From assembly GCA_031002005.1 (NCBI GenBank), contig JARYHS010008074.1:270631930-270695929 (forward strand): a stretch of 64,000 bases of DNA, read 5' to 3'. Below the pieces are notes generated by a model that was not told where the DNA came from, made no database searches, and was given only the letters and a program-made list of their open reading frames with translations. Each line of letters starts with the position of its first letter. Positions within the stretch are counted from its first letter, which is position 1. Positions 1 through 10,854 of the stretch are shown one piece after another. The translations under genes were made by a program, and so were the position numbers. Source of the stretch: Vandiemenella viatica (lineage: Eukaryota > Arthropoda > Insecta > Orthoptera > Morabidae).

Positions 1-1149
1 ACAAGTACACCAAACAAACTCACATGGTGGTCGCTATAGAATCATGCACTGTATTATTTAATTAGGCAGTTTATAAATTTAATATTTGTTAAATAGGATT
101 GTTATAAAAAAAAAACAATAATATGATTGGAACGCATGTAAACATGAATAGGTTATATATCTCCTTCTCACTAGCGGCTCATCGTTAAAGGCTCTGAGGC
201 GGAGCCGCCCCAAAAGATATATTAAAATATGTTTTTAAATAGAGTAATACAGAATTTAAATTAACAGGAAACATTTCGAGAATTTTTCACACACTTTTAA
301 ACACTGACAGTCAATATTTTTAGAAGTGTTGATATAAAAGAATATTTCTCAAACGGGTAGTATTTTTAATGCTGCGCCTTTGCAACGCCATTACATTGTA
401 TGTAGCAGAGGATTGGGGGCGTGGCTTTTACGGAGTATAGCTCTTATGGGTTCGTAGTAGGCTCAGCTTGTAGAACCTACGGCAGTTGTACCAACCCCAA
501 CATGATTTTCTTGTAACGGTAGTTACAATGTAGGGAAAACTGCAGAGTGGTTGAACTGCCAGTCTCGAATCCCTGCCTCTGTATCTCCAGTTCATGCTTT
601 CAAGCGTCATTAATCAACACTAAATATTTATGTTTTGACAATATAAAAGATACTTTTATGTTTCGAGCGTTGGCCATTGTATCATGCATAGTACAGGCAC
701 ACTAAGTTTATACACATTCCGCTAAAGTGTACTAGATTACGGTGATATAAGTTTCACCATCTAGCGAGAATTTGTCGAACGATTAGATGAAATAAACTCG
801 CGCAACGTTTCATTACCTGAGTTGCTAAAGATATTTGCACGAGAAAATAGGTTGTTTGGAAGTTTCTTTTCGTGAGTGTGTTGCGCGGTTGAGCCTGAAC
901 TCTTGTAGTTATATTTTCTTTTTTGAGAATAGCTGCAGCTTTCCGGCGCTCTGAAAGTGTAATGTGAATTCGGTTTGAAATTTAGTGGGAAAAAATTTGG
1001 AACACGAGATTCGGTAGGACTCCCGCCATCGAGACTTTGACTGCAGGGGTAAAAGATTCGCAGCCTTCCCCAGTATAAAAACCACGAGCCGACACTGCTC
1101 CTTCTTAAGAAAGCCTTGCCCATGTCGAAGAGCAGGCGGTTACCATGTG
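1..1149. other. No recognisable gene; AT-rich flank
   Basis: I see no coding frame with a recognisable domain, no terminal repeats and no RNA gene here. Short open frames on the minus strand (about 761-1186) show no family motif. The stretch lies immediately left of duplicated segment A and has no counterpart next to copy B, where a Gypsy LTR sits instead. Confidence 0.5.
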
Positions 1150-1510
1150 CGATGATTACACCTCCATGGCAACGTAATTTATTCATTATTAATGTTTTTA
1201 AAACAGATTCAAAATTCTAATGACATGGCTGGAAATTAACATCTTTTATCGATGGAAAGGCCAACTATATTTCATTTGAATCATTCAGTAGCAAAGGAAA
1301 ATTATAACTGTCGGAAATAAATTTTTCTGATTGGTTTTGGTTTATTATTGCAATGGCGTTTCTTAAGCTTCTTTGATCTGCAGTGTCGAAAACGTAGGGC
1401 AAATATATATATATATATGTATATATATAGTTTCAGTTGTTACGACGGTTACTAAATCTGCAAGCCCTACTTTAAGTTACAAGTTTGCTGAGGCCACGAA
1501 TGACTCCAGA

Positions 1511-1755
1511 GACCGAGAGTGGTGGGTGACTGGTTAACGCTCTGGCCTCACAGCTGGGAGGACGTGGATTCGACTCCCTGTCCGAGCATCCATATTTGAG
1601 TTTTCCATGGTTTCCCCAAATCACTCCAGGCGAATTCCGGGATGCTTTCTCCAAAAGGCCAGGGCAGAATTCCTTCCCGTTCCTCATCCCCCATCCTTTC
1701 CCGCCTCTACTGACGTAGACAAGGCGTAAAGCCATAATCAAAAAAAGAAAAAAAG
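1511..1755 (+). repeat. tRNA-derived SINE
   Basis: The head resembles a tRNA gene with a box-A-like part (GGTTAACGCTCTGGCCTC region) and a box-B-like part (GATTCGACTCC). The conserved body contains TTTTCCATGGTTTCCCC and AATCACTCCAGGCGAAT, and the 3' end is AGGCGTAAAGCCATAA followed by an A-rich tail. The same body recurs at 8112, 14654, 15315, 17584 (reverse), 51903 and 58872. SINEs of this kind are transcribed by Pol III and moved by LINE machinery in trans; the partner LINE is not identified here. Confidence 0.85.
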
Positions 1756-1934
1756 AAATGACTGATAGAACTGGCTTCCAAGTAACTGATTTTTATCATT
1801 CAGAAGCTGACTCTGGAAAACAATATAGACAATCACAAAATATGATAATATTATGTGAAGCTGAAGAAGATTTACTCCTGGATGATTGAGTATTAAGTTA
1901 TAATTATCTAGGAGATAGTTTCTCAAGAGCAGTA

Positions 1935-1946
1935 GACACGAAAGCG
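1935..1946. repeat. Target-site duplication, left of I-type LINE
   Basis: GACACGAAAGCG stands here and again at 7864-7875, bracketing the LINE. Copy B has one diverged version of the site around 15066-15080, which fits an unoccupied target. Confidence 0.9.
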
Positions 1947-2047
1947 TTGTTGTTGTGTTGTTGTTGTTGTTGTTGTTTTAGGGCACGTCGACAGCGGGGT
2001 CATTAGCGCCCTAACAATTACCAGCATAAACTCAAGTACTAAAATAC

Positions 2048-2310
2048 TGACTGCATGGTCGACTGTAAAGGGGTCGACCATACAGACAGCAAATAAAATA
2101 ATTCAGAAATATAAAACGTGGCTTAGAAGAGGGGCCACCAGAACACAAGACCGTGCACCACCTGAATGGCTGTAAAGGGGCCATACAGGGTCCCAAAATA
2201 ATTAAAAAGACTACATCTCTCGCCGGCTGTATAGTGGCCAGCGAAAAGGAATTTAAAAATATACAAATTAAAAACAATGCACATGGATGAGTAGCTGTAA
2301 AGGGGCCACC
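2048..2310 (-). repeat. Imperfect hairpin-type repeats in LINE 3' UTR
   Basis: Four imperfect copies of CTGTAAAGGGG (one as CTGTATAGTGG) lie near 2062, 2170, 2227 and 2295. Each is flanked by short complementary bases; for example GGTCGACTGTAAAGGGGTC is followed by GACC. They fall between the ORF2 stop and the simple-repeat tail. By analogy with other LINEs they may serve recognition by the element's own RT, but that is inference. Confidence 0.6.
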
Positions 2311-2324
2311 CATCCATCTTAAAA

Positions 2325-5300
2325 CTAGGCCGATCTGCCTACAATTTTAGGCACTAGACCGGCCAATACGCAAAACTTTAAAACACTCGCCACACTGCTG
2401 GTATCATTGTTTAAAATAAGGGCCAGATCGTTCGCCAGGCCAACGTCTGCCCTTAAGTCTAAAAACAAATCACAATCAACTAAAATGTGGCGCACTGTAA
2501 GAGGTACGCCACAAGCATCACATTCCGGAGGGTCCTCCCGGCGGACGAGAAAGCTATGTGTCAGAGGACAGTGCCCTATACGGAGGCGAGTCAGGAGAAC
2601 CTCATCCCTCCTCGCCCGCTGGAGGGAGCTACTCCACGGCTGAACGGTCGGTTTGACCAGCCGGAGCTTATTATGCTCTACCTCCAGCCACTGCCTCTGC
2701 CAAATGTCAAAAACAAATCTTTTCCCCGCCGAGGCAAGGTCAGACGTTGGGACCGTATCAAAGTCAACTCTGACCTTGTTGCAGGCTAACTTGGCAGCTT
2801 CATCAGCTGCCTCGTTCCCCCTGATTCCCACATGACCAGGTACCCAGCAGAATATGACCTCCTTTCCAGAAGATTGGAGGGATCGGAGGGTGTCCTGTAT
2901 GTCCTGGACAAGACGATCTGCTGGGTACATGCTTCCCATGGCCTGGATGCAGCTGAGGGAATCACAGCATATGATGTACTTCATGCTGCGACTTACTTTC
3001 ATATGCTGGAGCGACTTTAACAAAGCGTAACACTCTGCAGTGTACACGCTGCAACAGCTATTTAGTTTGTAATTATAAGTCGCTCGAGGGAACACAACAG
3101 AGCAGCCAACTCCGTTAGCCTGCTTAGACCCATCCGTGTATACCGGGGTAAAATCGCGAAACTGATTTAAAACATGGCTAAAAGTACGGGTAAAATTATT
3201 GTCGGCGGTACACAGCTTGTTGTACCGCGACAATTCTAAAACTGTTTTGGGCCTCTTCAAAAGCCAGGGAGGAGATTTACTCCAACCCTGGTGATAAAAA
3301 GAGGGCATCTGAAACCCATATTCCTCCAATATAGCCTTTGTACGGTAGCTGAACGGTTTAGTTGCTCTTTGACGGTTGGTATATAGCCGCTCAAAGTTGG
3401 GATGAATAACTACGTCGTACACGGGACTGCCAGGAGTTGTGGCAATATGTATATAGTGTCGCACCATGAGGAGACGCCGGCGGATTGAAAGCGGCGGCTC
3501 GCCAGACTCAGCGCAAATGCTGGGTATCGGACTGGTGCGGTATGCACCTGTGGCGAGACGAATTCCTGCATGGTGGACACTATCCAGAATACGGAGGTAG
3601 CTGTCCCGTGCCGAACCGTAGACAATGCAACCGTACTCCAACCGCGACCGTACAAAGGCTCTATAAAACTGTAGCAGGCAGGAGCGGTCAGCGCCCCACG
3701 ACCTGCCACACAGACACTTTAAAACATTAAGCGCTTTCAAGGCTCTGGCTTTAACATCTTTGAGATGTGGCAGCCAAGTAAGCCGAGTGTCAAAAATGAG
3801 GCCCAGAAACCGAACAGTTTCGCTAAAACTTAAAACGGTGTTCCTCAAGGTGAGAAGAGGTTCTGCTAAAAGACTTCTACTGCGGCTAAAAAGCACACAC
3901 CGGGTTTTCTCAGCAGAGAAACGAAAGCCGGTGTGTGCTGACCATTCATCCAGCCTGTTCAGCGTGAGCTGCAGCTGCCGCTCAGCGCTTATCAGGCTAG
4001 ACGATGCAATAAAAATTAAAAAGTCATCAACGTATAAGGAGAACCGGATGGGCCTCCTTATAACAGTTGAGATGCTATTAATTGCTATGGCAAAAAGAGT
4101 CACACTTAAAACTGATCCTTGAGGAACACCGTTTTCCTGAATAAAAATGTCGGACACTTCCCTACCGACTCGGTACCGGAAGCAACGTCGCGATAAAAAT
4201 GATTTTAAAAAACGGGGTAGATTTCCCCTAAATCCCCATTCATATAACTGTTTTAAAATAACATGTCGCCAGGTAGTATCGTATGCCTTTTCGATGTCAA
4301 AAAATATACCAACTAGGTGTTGGCTGCGGATGAAAGCGTCTTGAATTGCCGCTTCCAGTAGGATCAGGTTATCCGTGGTGGAATGGAACTTCCTGAATCC
4401 ACACTGAAAACGGGTCAGCAGCTTACGGGACTCGAGACACCACACGAGGCGGCGATTCACCATCCGCTCTAGTGTCTTCCCAACGCAGCTCGTTAAGGCG
4501 ATGCTGCGATAACTACCTGGCAACAACTTGTCTTTTCCTGGTTTTAAAATTGGGATCATCGTTGCTTCCTTCCACGAGTCGGGGAAGTGTCCTCCGGTCC
4601 AAATATCATTAAAAATACCCAGGAGGTACTCTTTAGCATCTTTGCTAAGATGCCTCAGCATCTGGTACTGGATCAGGTCAGGCCCTGGCGCAGTGTCTTT
4701 GGCGTTGTTAAGAGCCGATTCCAGCTCCCAAAATGAAAATGGGGTATTGTAGTCCTGCAATTCCGACGAGTCGAAGTTAAAGATTTGCCTTTCGGCAGAT
4801 GTTCTTCGTTGCTGGACCTGTTTGTCCAATCCGGCAGACGAAGTGATGGCAGCGAAATTCTCTGCCATCAGCTGCGCAATGCTTCGCTCGTCGGTGACTA
4901 CGCGCCCCTGATCCAGTAATCCAGATACTGGCGATCGAGAGTACCTCCCGGATATACGGCGGATAGACTCCCATACCTTTGATGATGACGTGGAACGGTT
5001 AATGGTGCTCACAAAGGTCTGCCATGACCTCCTCTTGCTCTCCTTAATCACACGTTGTGCCTTAGCTCTAGCAACCCGGAACGCTGCGAGGTTGTCGGGT
5101 GTCGGCTGCAACTTAAACCGACGCAAGGCCCGTCTGCGACCCTGTACAGCGGAACGACATTCCTCGTTCCACCAGGGGACGGGCGCTCTGCGCAGCGCTC
5201 CAGAGTTGCTAGGCATGGAAATATCAGCAGCCTGGTGAATCACATCAGTTAAATGTTTCACCTTATCCTCGATGTTGGTGCGCTGTTCGAGGGTGACTGA

Positions 5301-5735
5301 CCGGCTGTAGAGCTGCCAGTCAGCTCTGCTGATATTCCATTTCTTTGTCGTTGTTCGATCACGCCGTTCAAACTCAACGTGCAACCAAATTGGAAAGTGG
5401 TCGCTTCCGTGTAGGTCGCAATCCACTTCCCATTGCACGGAGTCTGCAACTGAAGGAGAGAAAAGAGAGAGATCAATGGCAGAGGACGAACCGGAAGCAG
5501 TAGTGAAGTGCGTCATCTGACCGGTATTTAGGATGCACAAATCCTCCTGCTCCAATAATCTACAAATCTCACGGCCTCTGGGGCAATTGCTGGTCGAACC
5601 CCACAACGCATTGTGCGCGTTGAAGTCTCCCAATAGGAGAAAAGGCCGAGAGAGTTGCCGTGTGATGTCAGCCAGCTGACCGCAATCAACTGGTGATCCT
5701 GGCGGTAGATATATGGAGCATACAGTCAGTTGCAC
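2325..5735 (-). CDS. I-type LINE ORF2: endonuclease, reverse transcriptase, RNase H
   Basis: This 1136-codon open frame is the longest in the window. In order it shows the APE-type endonuclease C-terminal part (LLLGDFNAHNALWG and GSDHFPIW), a reverse transcriptase with fingers motif SYRSIALTSCVGK, palm motifs FFDIEKAYD, NGVPQGSVLS and catalytic YVDD, then RNase H with all four expected acidic sites (VYTDGSK, YTAECYALL, CCDSLSC, GNEAADEAAK), and a C-terminal cysteine/histidine cluster (CDACGVPLTVRHILVDC). The frame starts with GTG, not ATG. The real beginning is upstream: an ATG at 6015-6017 opens an endonuclease N-terminus (LQWNING), but that part is in another frame with stops between 5735 and 6017. 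The protein would nick the target and prime cDNA synthesis from the LINE RNA. Because its N-terminal catalytic part is detached, the copy is probably inactive. Confidence 0.92.
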   Translation of the reverse strand: MQLTVCSIYLPPGSPVDCGQLADITRQLSRPFLLLGDFNAHNALWGSTSNCPRGREICRLLEQEDLCILNTGQMTHFTTASGSSSAIDLSLFSPSVADSVQWEVDCDLHGSDHFPIWLHVEFERRDRTTTKKWNISRADWQLYSRSVTLEQRTNIEDKVKHLTDVIHQAADISMPSNSGALRRAPVPWWNEECRSAVQGRRRALRRFKLQPTPDNLAAFRVARAKAQRVIKESKRRSWQTFVSTINRSTSSSKVWESIRRISGRYSRSPVSGLLDQGRVVTDERSIAQLMAENFAAITSSAGLDKQVQQRRTSAERQIFNFDSSELQDYNTPFSFWELESALNNAKDTAPGPDLIQYQMLRHLSKDAKEYLLGIFNDIWTGGHFPDSWKEATMIPILKPGKDKLLPGSYRSIALTSCVGKTLERMVNRRLVWCLESRKLLTRFQCGFRKFHSTTDNLILLEAAIQDAFIRSQHLVGIFFDIEKAYDTTWRHVILKQLYEWGFRGNLPRFLKSFLSRRCFRYRVGREVSDIFIQENGVPQGSVLSVTLFAIAINSISTVIRRPIRFSLYVDDFLIFIASSSLISAERQLQLTLNRLDEWSAHTGFRFSAEKTRCVLFSRSRSLLAEPLLTLRNTVLSFSETVRFLGLIFDTRLTWLPHLKDVKARALKALNVLKCLCGRSWGADRSCLLQFYRAFVRSRLEYGCIVYGSARDSYLRILDSVHHAGIRLATGAYRTSPIPSICAESGEPPLSIRRRLLMVRHYIHIATTPGSPVYDVVIHPNFERLYTNRQRATKPFSYRTKAILEEYGFQMPSFYHQGWSKSPPWLLKRPKTVLELSRYNKLCTADNNFTRTFSHVLNQFRDFTPVYTDGSKQANGVGCSVVFPRATYNYKLNSCCSVYTAECYALLKSLQHMKVSRSMKYIICCDSLSCIQAMGSMYPADRLVQDIQDTLRSLQSSGKEVIFCWVPGHVGIRGNEAADEAAKLACNKVRVDFDTVPTSDLASAGKRFVFDIWQRQWLEVEHNKLRLVKPTVQPWSSSLQRARRDEVLLTRLRIGHCPLTHSFLVRREDPPECDACGVPLTVRHILVDCDLFLDLRADVGLANDLALILNNDTSSVASVLKFCVLAGLVPKIVGRSA

Positions 5736-6499
5736 CGGTCCATACAGTTCACTGCTACTGCTTGTAAAGGAGAGGTGAGAGCTACAGGTTCGGAGTGGAC
5801 AGTGTTCCGTACAAACACCGCCACTCCCCCCTTCTCTCGATCACCCTCGGTATCGTCACTTTCGGTAAGCGTCAAAGCCTCTTAGCACAGGTTGATGTGT
5901 TGGTCTGAAGTGTGTCTCTTGGAGACAGAGACACAATGGATCAGACCGTGCTAAGAGTTGTAGCTCCTCTTTGTGAGTCATAAAACCATTAATGTTCCAT
6001 TGGAGTATGGGAGCCATCCTACCTGTTTAGTTTCACCCGCCCCGGATCGGGTGGGTCTTCGGTCGCTGTCTGCTGAGGAACGGGACCAGACTCGTCCACC
6101 AGCATCTCGATTTCTTCCTGCACGGAAGCGGAGACAGACATATCCGACCCAGAGAGTCGTCAAATTCCTCCACATTCTTTTTCTTTTTTTTCTTCCGCCT
6201 CTTCTCCTCCCTATTACTGGGCAGTCTGGGAGGAGACGAAGAAGGGGACTTAACAAACTTTGTCGGGTCTGTCTGTTTTAAATTTTCCGACCCCGGATCT
6301 TCTGGTCGGCTCCATTGGCGCTGGTACAGGTGGTATCGCTACAACTATACCAGCGCGTGGAGGTACAGGAAGGTGGTATTGGCTTGGCTGCTACTGTTGA
6401 TGCTGGTGGAGTAGTTGTTACTGCTGCTGGTGCGGTCCGAGGTGTCAGACGTGCTGCTACCGACGTCCGCGGTTCTTAGGTGTTACTACCTTAGCGGGT

Positions 6500-7454
6500 T
6501 TAGCACCGCATTTGCACTGACATGAACACGAAGTACTCGTGCCCATGTCCGCAAAGGACGTCTGGGTAGCAGCACTCTGCTTCCTGACGGGAGCTGAAGC
6601 CATCTTTACAAAACTCGTCCCAAAAATTGGAGCGGCGAGCGACTTGGCCCTCTTTTTGCTTCCCCATAGGAATCCGCTCTTTGGTCTTCAGCTCCTGTAT
6701 CTTGCGCTCTTCAAGATACACTTGACACTCCCTACTCCAGGCCGGGTGCGAACCGGAGCAGTTGACGCACACCTGTGGCAGCGTGCAACTAACGCCCGGC
6801 TCATGTGCCCCCTTGCCCACTTACCAAGGGTGGGGTGCCCTTACATGACGCCGTCGTATGTCCGAACCGCTGACACTGGAAAACAGCGCATCGGGTCCGG
6901 AACATACGGACGGACGTTCAGGTTGATGTAACCTGCTTTGATGTTCTTCGGTAGTACTGGAGTGTCAAACGTCAGGACGAAGGTGGCAGTCTTTTCAACA
7001 CTGCCACTAACCCTTCGGTTATCTGACGTACCTCGACCACTTTCTCATCTTCCCACTCCTTAACAAGCTCCTCGGTCCCAATATCTATTAAGTCACGGCA
7101 GGTGACTACGCCTTTAGAGCTATTCAGGGATTTGTGGAGTTCGCAATTGACTGCGAACTCCCCGAGCTTCACACAGTTAAGGAGTTGGGTAGCTTGTCTA
7201 CTGGTGCATGTTTCCAGCAGCAGCGTCCCGTTCCTCAGCTTCTTTACAGAGTTCAGTGTCCCTACAAGACCCTCCAAGCCTTTTTGGATGTACAACGGCG
7301 AGACTTTCTCGAACGATCCTTCCACTCTCTGCATTATCACAAAGGCGTTCGCAATCGAACACACCTTTCCGTTACTATTACTTTCAGAAGCGGGGGGGCT
7401 ATCAACCCTCACCCGCTTCTTAGAACTGGGTGTATTAGGATTAACCTGCGGCAC
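6500..7454 (-). pseudogene. I-type LINE ORF1 (gag-like, CCHC knuckles), frameshifted
   Basis: The first open frame (7454-6972) starts with GTG in this copy and codes a Lys/Arg- and Ser-rich head followed by an RRM-like gag region with repeated Val/Leu and Lys patterns. After a break near 6970, further frames hold a CCHC knuckle of the form CX2CX4HX4C (CFQCQRFGHTTASCK, 6890-6840, reached only after one more frame change). A second knuckle, CVNCSGSHPAWSREC, lies at about 6780-6735. Paired knuckles of this spacing are usual in I- and R1-type ORF1 proteins, which coat the LINE RNA. The C-terminus is not clear; low-complexity sequence continues to about 6030, next to ORF2. At least three frame changes make it a broken gene. 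Confidence 0.82.
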
Positions 7455-7863
7455 ACCGTACCGCAGGGTTTTTTGGTTTTTGTGGTAGACTTCGTTTTGG
7501 TCCCACGAGTAAAACCAGTTTAAAAAGAAGCGCTAATACAAACAGGGGTGCGCAGGTGCCCCTGAGGTGCACGTTATCGAGTGATCTGCCTCTCACCCAT
7601 GCACCTCCTCAGCACGTGTCTCGACCTTGAGGTTAAGGGTTTTTTTTTATAGAGGTTTGTACCGTCCTCACGATCCGGGCGATGAAGCCAAGATCCCCGT
7701 TCTCCTAGGCACACAACGTTCCACCGCCACGCCCTACGGTGGTCGTTGAAGCATGGTAGGAGTTTACGGTGTGGGAAACTTGCGGCGCTCACAAGTTTCC
7801 AGCTCGGGCACCGCGGGTTCGCCAAACCCGTACCTGGCACTTGCGTACCAGGCCCCTGCGGGG

Positions 7864-7875
7864 GACACGAAAGCG
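7864..7875. repeat. Target-site duplication, right of I-type LINE
   Basis: Exact 12-base match to 1935-1946 (GACACGAAAGCG). Sequence right of it continues segment A in register with copy B (TTTTGAATAAAAC). Confidence 0.9.
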
Positions 7876-8111
7876 ATATTTTGAATAAAACGGTAGGCGT
7901 AATATCATTTCCTGAATTAGGTAGGTGTAAAATCATTATCATACTCCATCATATTTCCCGAGATGGCCACTAAGGATCTCGATACCTCTTGTTGTTGCAG
8001 ATCTATTGCTACTTACATCTTCTCAGTCTCAGTCTCCTTGTTTCGCCTAATACACTGCCCATCGTTTCTCTGAACATTACCTTGATCTTCTTCCTATGAC
8101 TTCGTTATAAA

Positions 8112-8336
8112 AACCGAGCGTGATGGGTGAGCGGCAACGCTCCGGCTTGCATACGGAAAGACGTGAGTTCTAATCCGACTCCGGCCATCACGATTTGGAT
8201 TTCCATGTTTTCCCCAATCACTCCAAACGAATGCCGGGATGGTTCCTTCAGAATGCCATGGCAGAATTCCATCCCCTTCCTTTCAGCAAAACCTTTCCCG
8301 CTTCTAATGACCTCTGCGTCGATGAGGGGCAAAAAT
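8112..8336 (+). repeat. tRNA-derived SINE
   Basis: Begins AACCGAGCGTGATGGGTGAG, followed by a box-B-like GAGTTCTAATCC and the family body (CACTCCAAACGAATGCCGGG) and ends at GATGAGGGGCAAAAATG. The tail differs from the copy at 1511, so it is a different subfamily or a decayed 3' end. It is shared with copy B (15315-15539), so it inserted before the A/B split. Confidence 0.8.
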
Positions 8337-9235
8337 GATTACAGAAGTGTTTTCACTTTCGATTCTCATCATATGTCAGTAAAATTGGAAGATCATATGA
8401 TATTCGCAACACATACTTTCCTGTTTATATTTTTCTTGGCCTTATCCCTCTTGGTCGTTGTTGCGAAGAATTTCATTTAAGCTAAAGTTAATTTTGTCTC
8501 TGCTTAGAAGGTAACAAGTTTCCATCACATAGATAAGAAGTGACATGAAGTACTGTTGAACATAATTAATTTGGATTCTTTGGTAATGTGTTATCCCTCA
8601 AAGGATTTCTCACTTGACGAAAAAAAATATATATTTTTTTACCTTATTGAATATTCTGATTTACAGTATATTCCTACGAGAAGATGCTTCCAAGATAGTT
8701 GAAGTTTGCAGCTGATTTCAGTCTGGTTCTTACCAAAATATTGGAAATTTTCCCCCTTTATTAGTCATTATTAGGCCTACCATCATTATTTTACTGATTA
8801 TTGGATAAATTTTTTTGATGATGTTGTTCTTTTTCTGTTTACACTCCAAAACTGGAGGACCTTGACTTTGTGTCGAGTGTCCCTGCTCTTAGATCCCGTT
8901 TATCCGCCTTTTACCATCTCCCTTCTGCCACATCCTGATGAGTGCCTGCTCGGAGATTACACGTCTTTACCCCTTCGTGGACTTGGCAGAAGGATTTGCT
9001 GGCAGAGCTGCTAAGAGAAAACACAGAAGCGTTTCCTGAGATCTTGTTGTACTGTACTTCCAAGTCACCATCATGATTATATCAGCGTTTAGAAAATAAA
9101 TAATCGTGATAATTTATGATAATCAAAATTAATTATCAGAAAAGAATTAATTGATTTATTACTATTCAAACTTGAAAGGCGAAATAATGTGACTTTAATG
9201 ACTACAAACATTTAACCGTATACATCGTTTTCAAA

Positions 9236-10235
9236 NNNNNNNNNNNNNNNNNNNNNNNNNNNNNNNNNNNNNNNNNNNNNNNNNNNNNNNNNNNNNNNNN
9301 NNNNNNNNNNNNNNNNNNNNNNNNNNNNNNNNNNNNNNNNNNNNNNNNNNNNNNNNNNNNNNNNNNNNNNNNNNNNNNNNNNNNNNNNNNNNNNNNNNNN
9401 NNNNNNNNNNNNNNNNNNNNNNNNNNNNNNNNNNNNNNNNNNNNNNNNNNNNNNNNNNNNNNNNNNNNNNNNNNNNNNNNNNNNNNNNNNNNNNNNNNNN
9501 NNNNNNNNNNNNNNNNNNNNNNNNNNNNNNNNNNNNNNNNNNNNNNNNNNNNNNNNNNNNNNNNNNNNNNNNNNNNNNNNNNNNNNNNNNNNNNNNNNNN
9601 NNNNNNNNNNNNNNNNNNNNNNNNNNNNNNNNNNNNNNNNNNNNNNNNNNNNNNNNNNNNNNNNNNNNNNNNNNNNNNNNNNNNNNNNNNNNNNNNNNNN
9701 NNNNNNNNNNNNNNNNNNNNNNNNNNNNNNNNNNNNNNNNNNNNNNNNNNNNNNNNNNNNNNNNNNNNNNNNNNNNNNNNNNNNNNNNNNNNNNNNNNNN
9801 NNNNNNNNNNNNNNNNNNNNNNNNNNNNNNNNNNNNNNNNNNNNNNNNNNNNNNNNNNNNNNNNNNNNNNNNNNNNNNNNNNNNNNNNNNNNNNNNNNNN
9901 NNNNNNNNNNNNNNNNNNNNNNNNNNNNNNNNNNNNNNNNNNNNNNNNNNNNNNNNNNNNNNNNNNNNNNNNNNNNNNNNNNNNNNNNNNNNNNNNNNNN
10001 NNNNNNNNNNNNNNNNNNNNNNNNNNNNNNNNNNNNNNNNNNNNNNNNNNNNNNNNNNNNNNNNNNNNNNNNNNNNNNNNNNNNNNNNNNNNNNNNNNNN
10101 NNNNNNNNNNNNNNNNNNNNNNNNNNNNNNNNNNNNNNNNNNNNNNNNNNNNNNNNNNNNNNNNNNNNNNNNNNNNNNNNNNNNNNNNNNNNNNNNNNNN
10201 NNNNNNNNNNNNNNNNNNNNNNNNNNNNNNNNNNN
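9236..10235. other. Assembly gap of exactly 1000 N
   Basis: The run is exactly 1000 N, which suggests a placeholder for a gap of unknown size. Sequence to its left ends copy A; sequence to its right is the inside of a Gypsy element that leads into copy B. Confidence 1.
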
Positions 10236-10854
10236 CCGAGGGTATAAATTTTCTGTAGTATGAAATCTTGCCTAAAAAAGATTTCAACTGATGTAGATCC
10301 TGAGGCCGAGGTAAGTTGGAAATAGCGTCCACATAGGAAAATGCTGGGGAAATGCCTTCCTGAGCGATGATGTGACCCAGGTAGGAAATGGATTGTTGAA
10401 AAAATTGACACTTGGAAAGGTTGCATTTCAAACCTGCTGCACGGAGGCGGAGGAAGAGTAGGCGGAGGTTGGTCAGGTGTTCGGCAGCGGAGGGTCCCGT
10501 GACGACAATGTCGTCGAGATAATTGATGCATCCCGGAATATCCTGGAGAAGTTGTTCGAGATACCGTTGAAAAATCGCTGGAGCACTGGCCAAGCCGAAC
10601 ATGAGCCGGTTGAGTTGGAAGAGGCCAGAGGGAGTGTTGATGACTGTGTAGTGTCGGGACTGGATATCCAAAGGGATTTGAAGGTATGCTTCTGCCAGGT
10701 CAATTTTTGTAAAGTAGGTACCTCCTGCTAGTTTACGGAAGAGGTCGTCCGGTCTCGGAAGTGGATAGTCGTCTACCAGCAGATGCGGGTTGACGGTGGT
10801 TTTAAAGTCACCACAGAGACGTAAGCGGCGTCCTGGCTTCTGAACTATGACCAA
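10236..10854 (-). CDS. Gypsy reverse transcriptase (partial, cut by gap)
   Basis: About 206 codons remain between 10854 and the gap. Visible motifs are the fingers start RLRLCGDFKTTVN, the palm motif YFTKIDLAEAYLQIPL, TPSGLFQLNRLMFGLASAP and the catalytic INYLDDIVV, then SYLGHII and FLGKISYYRKFIPS of the connection to RNase H. These are standard for Ty3/Gypsy pol, which copies the element RNA inside virus-like particles. The frame joins the upstream protease frame only through a frameshift near 10865, where a run of five G disturbs the SP-ATPLV-type motif. The 3' part is unsequenced. Confidence 0.9.

Larger units (their letters stand above)
1947..7863 (-). mobile_element. I-superfamily LINE with RNase H, near full length
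   Basis: The element lies on the minus strand: 5' UTR at about 7863-7455, gag-like ORF1 (7454 to about 6500), ORF2 with endonuclease, RT and RNase H (6017-2325), then a 3' UTR ending in a (CAA)n-type tail seen as GTT repeats at 1947-1977. Twelve-base target duplications flank it and copy B gives the empty site, so both ends are well defined and the length is 5917 bp. An RNase H domain after the RT and CCHC knuckles in ORF1 place it in the I group. ORF1 is frameshifted and the N-terminal endonuclease is out of frame, so this copy is probably not autonomous. The extreme 5' end has a short G/C hairpin (CCCCGCAGGGG on the minus strand). Confidence 0.9.
1150..9235. repeat. Duplicated segment, copy A (interrupted by an I-type LINE)
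   Basis: The sequence from about 1150 to 1946 and from 7864 to 9235 matches 12982-16434 (copy B) in the same order and orientation, with about 5-8% mismatches in the stretches I compared by eye. Both copies hold the same two SINEs. Copy A has a 5.9-kb LINE at 1947-7863 that copy B lacks; copy B has a CR1/L2-like LINE at 13163-14490 that copy A lacks. Copy A runs straight into a 1000-N gap. It could be a true segmental duplication or an unmerged second haplotype. Apart from the mobile elements I see no gene in it; 8337-9235 is AT-rich and featureless. Confidence 0.8.

Noticed and set aside
428..610. Possible tRNA-like box B (GGGATTCGAGACTGG on the minus strand near 570)
   Set aside because: No box A at the right distance and no clover-leaf pairing; one 11-base match is not enough.
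761..1186. 141-codon frame on the minus strand
   Set aside because: Composition is irregular, no domain is visible, and part of it overlaps the duplicated segment where copy B does not keep it.
2407..5476. Many medium open frames on the strand opposite to the I-type LINE ORF2
   Set aside because: They lie wholly inside the 1136-codon ORF2, carry no motif and are shadows of its codon use.
9236..10235. Long open frames through the gap
   Set aside because: They consist of N and say nothing about coding.
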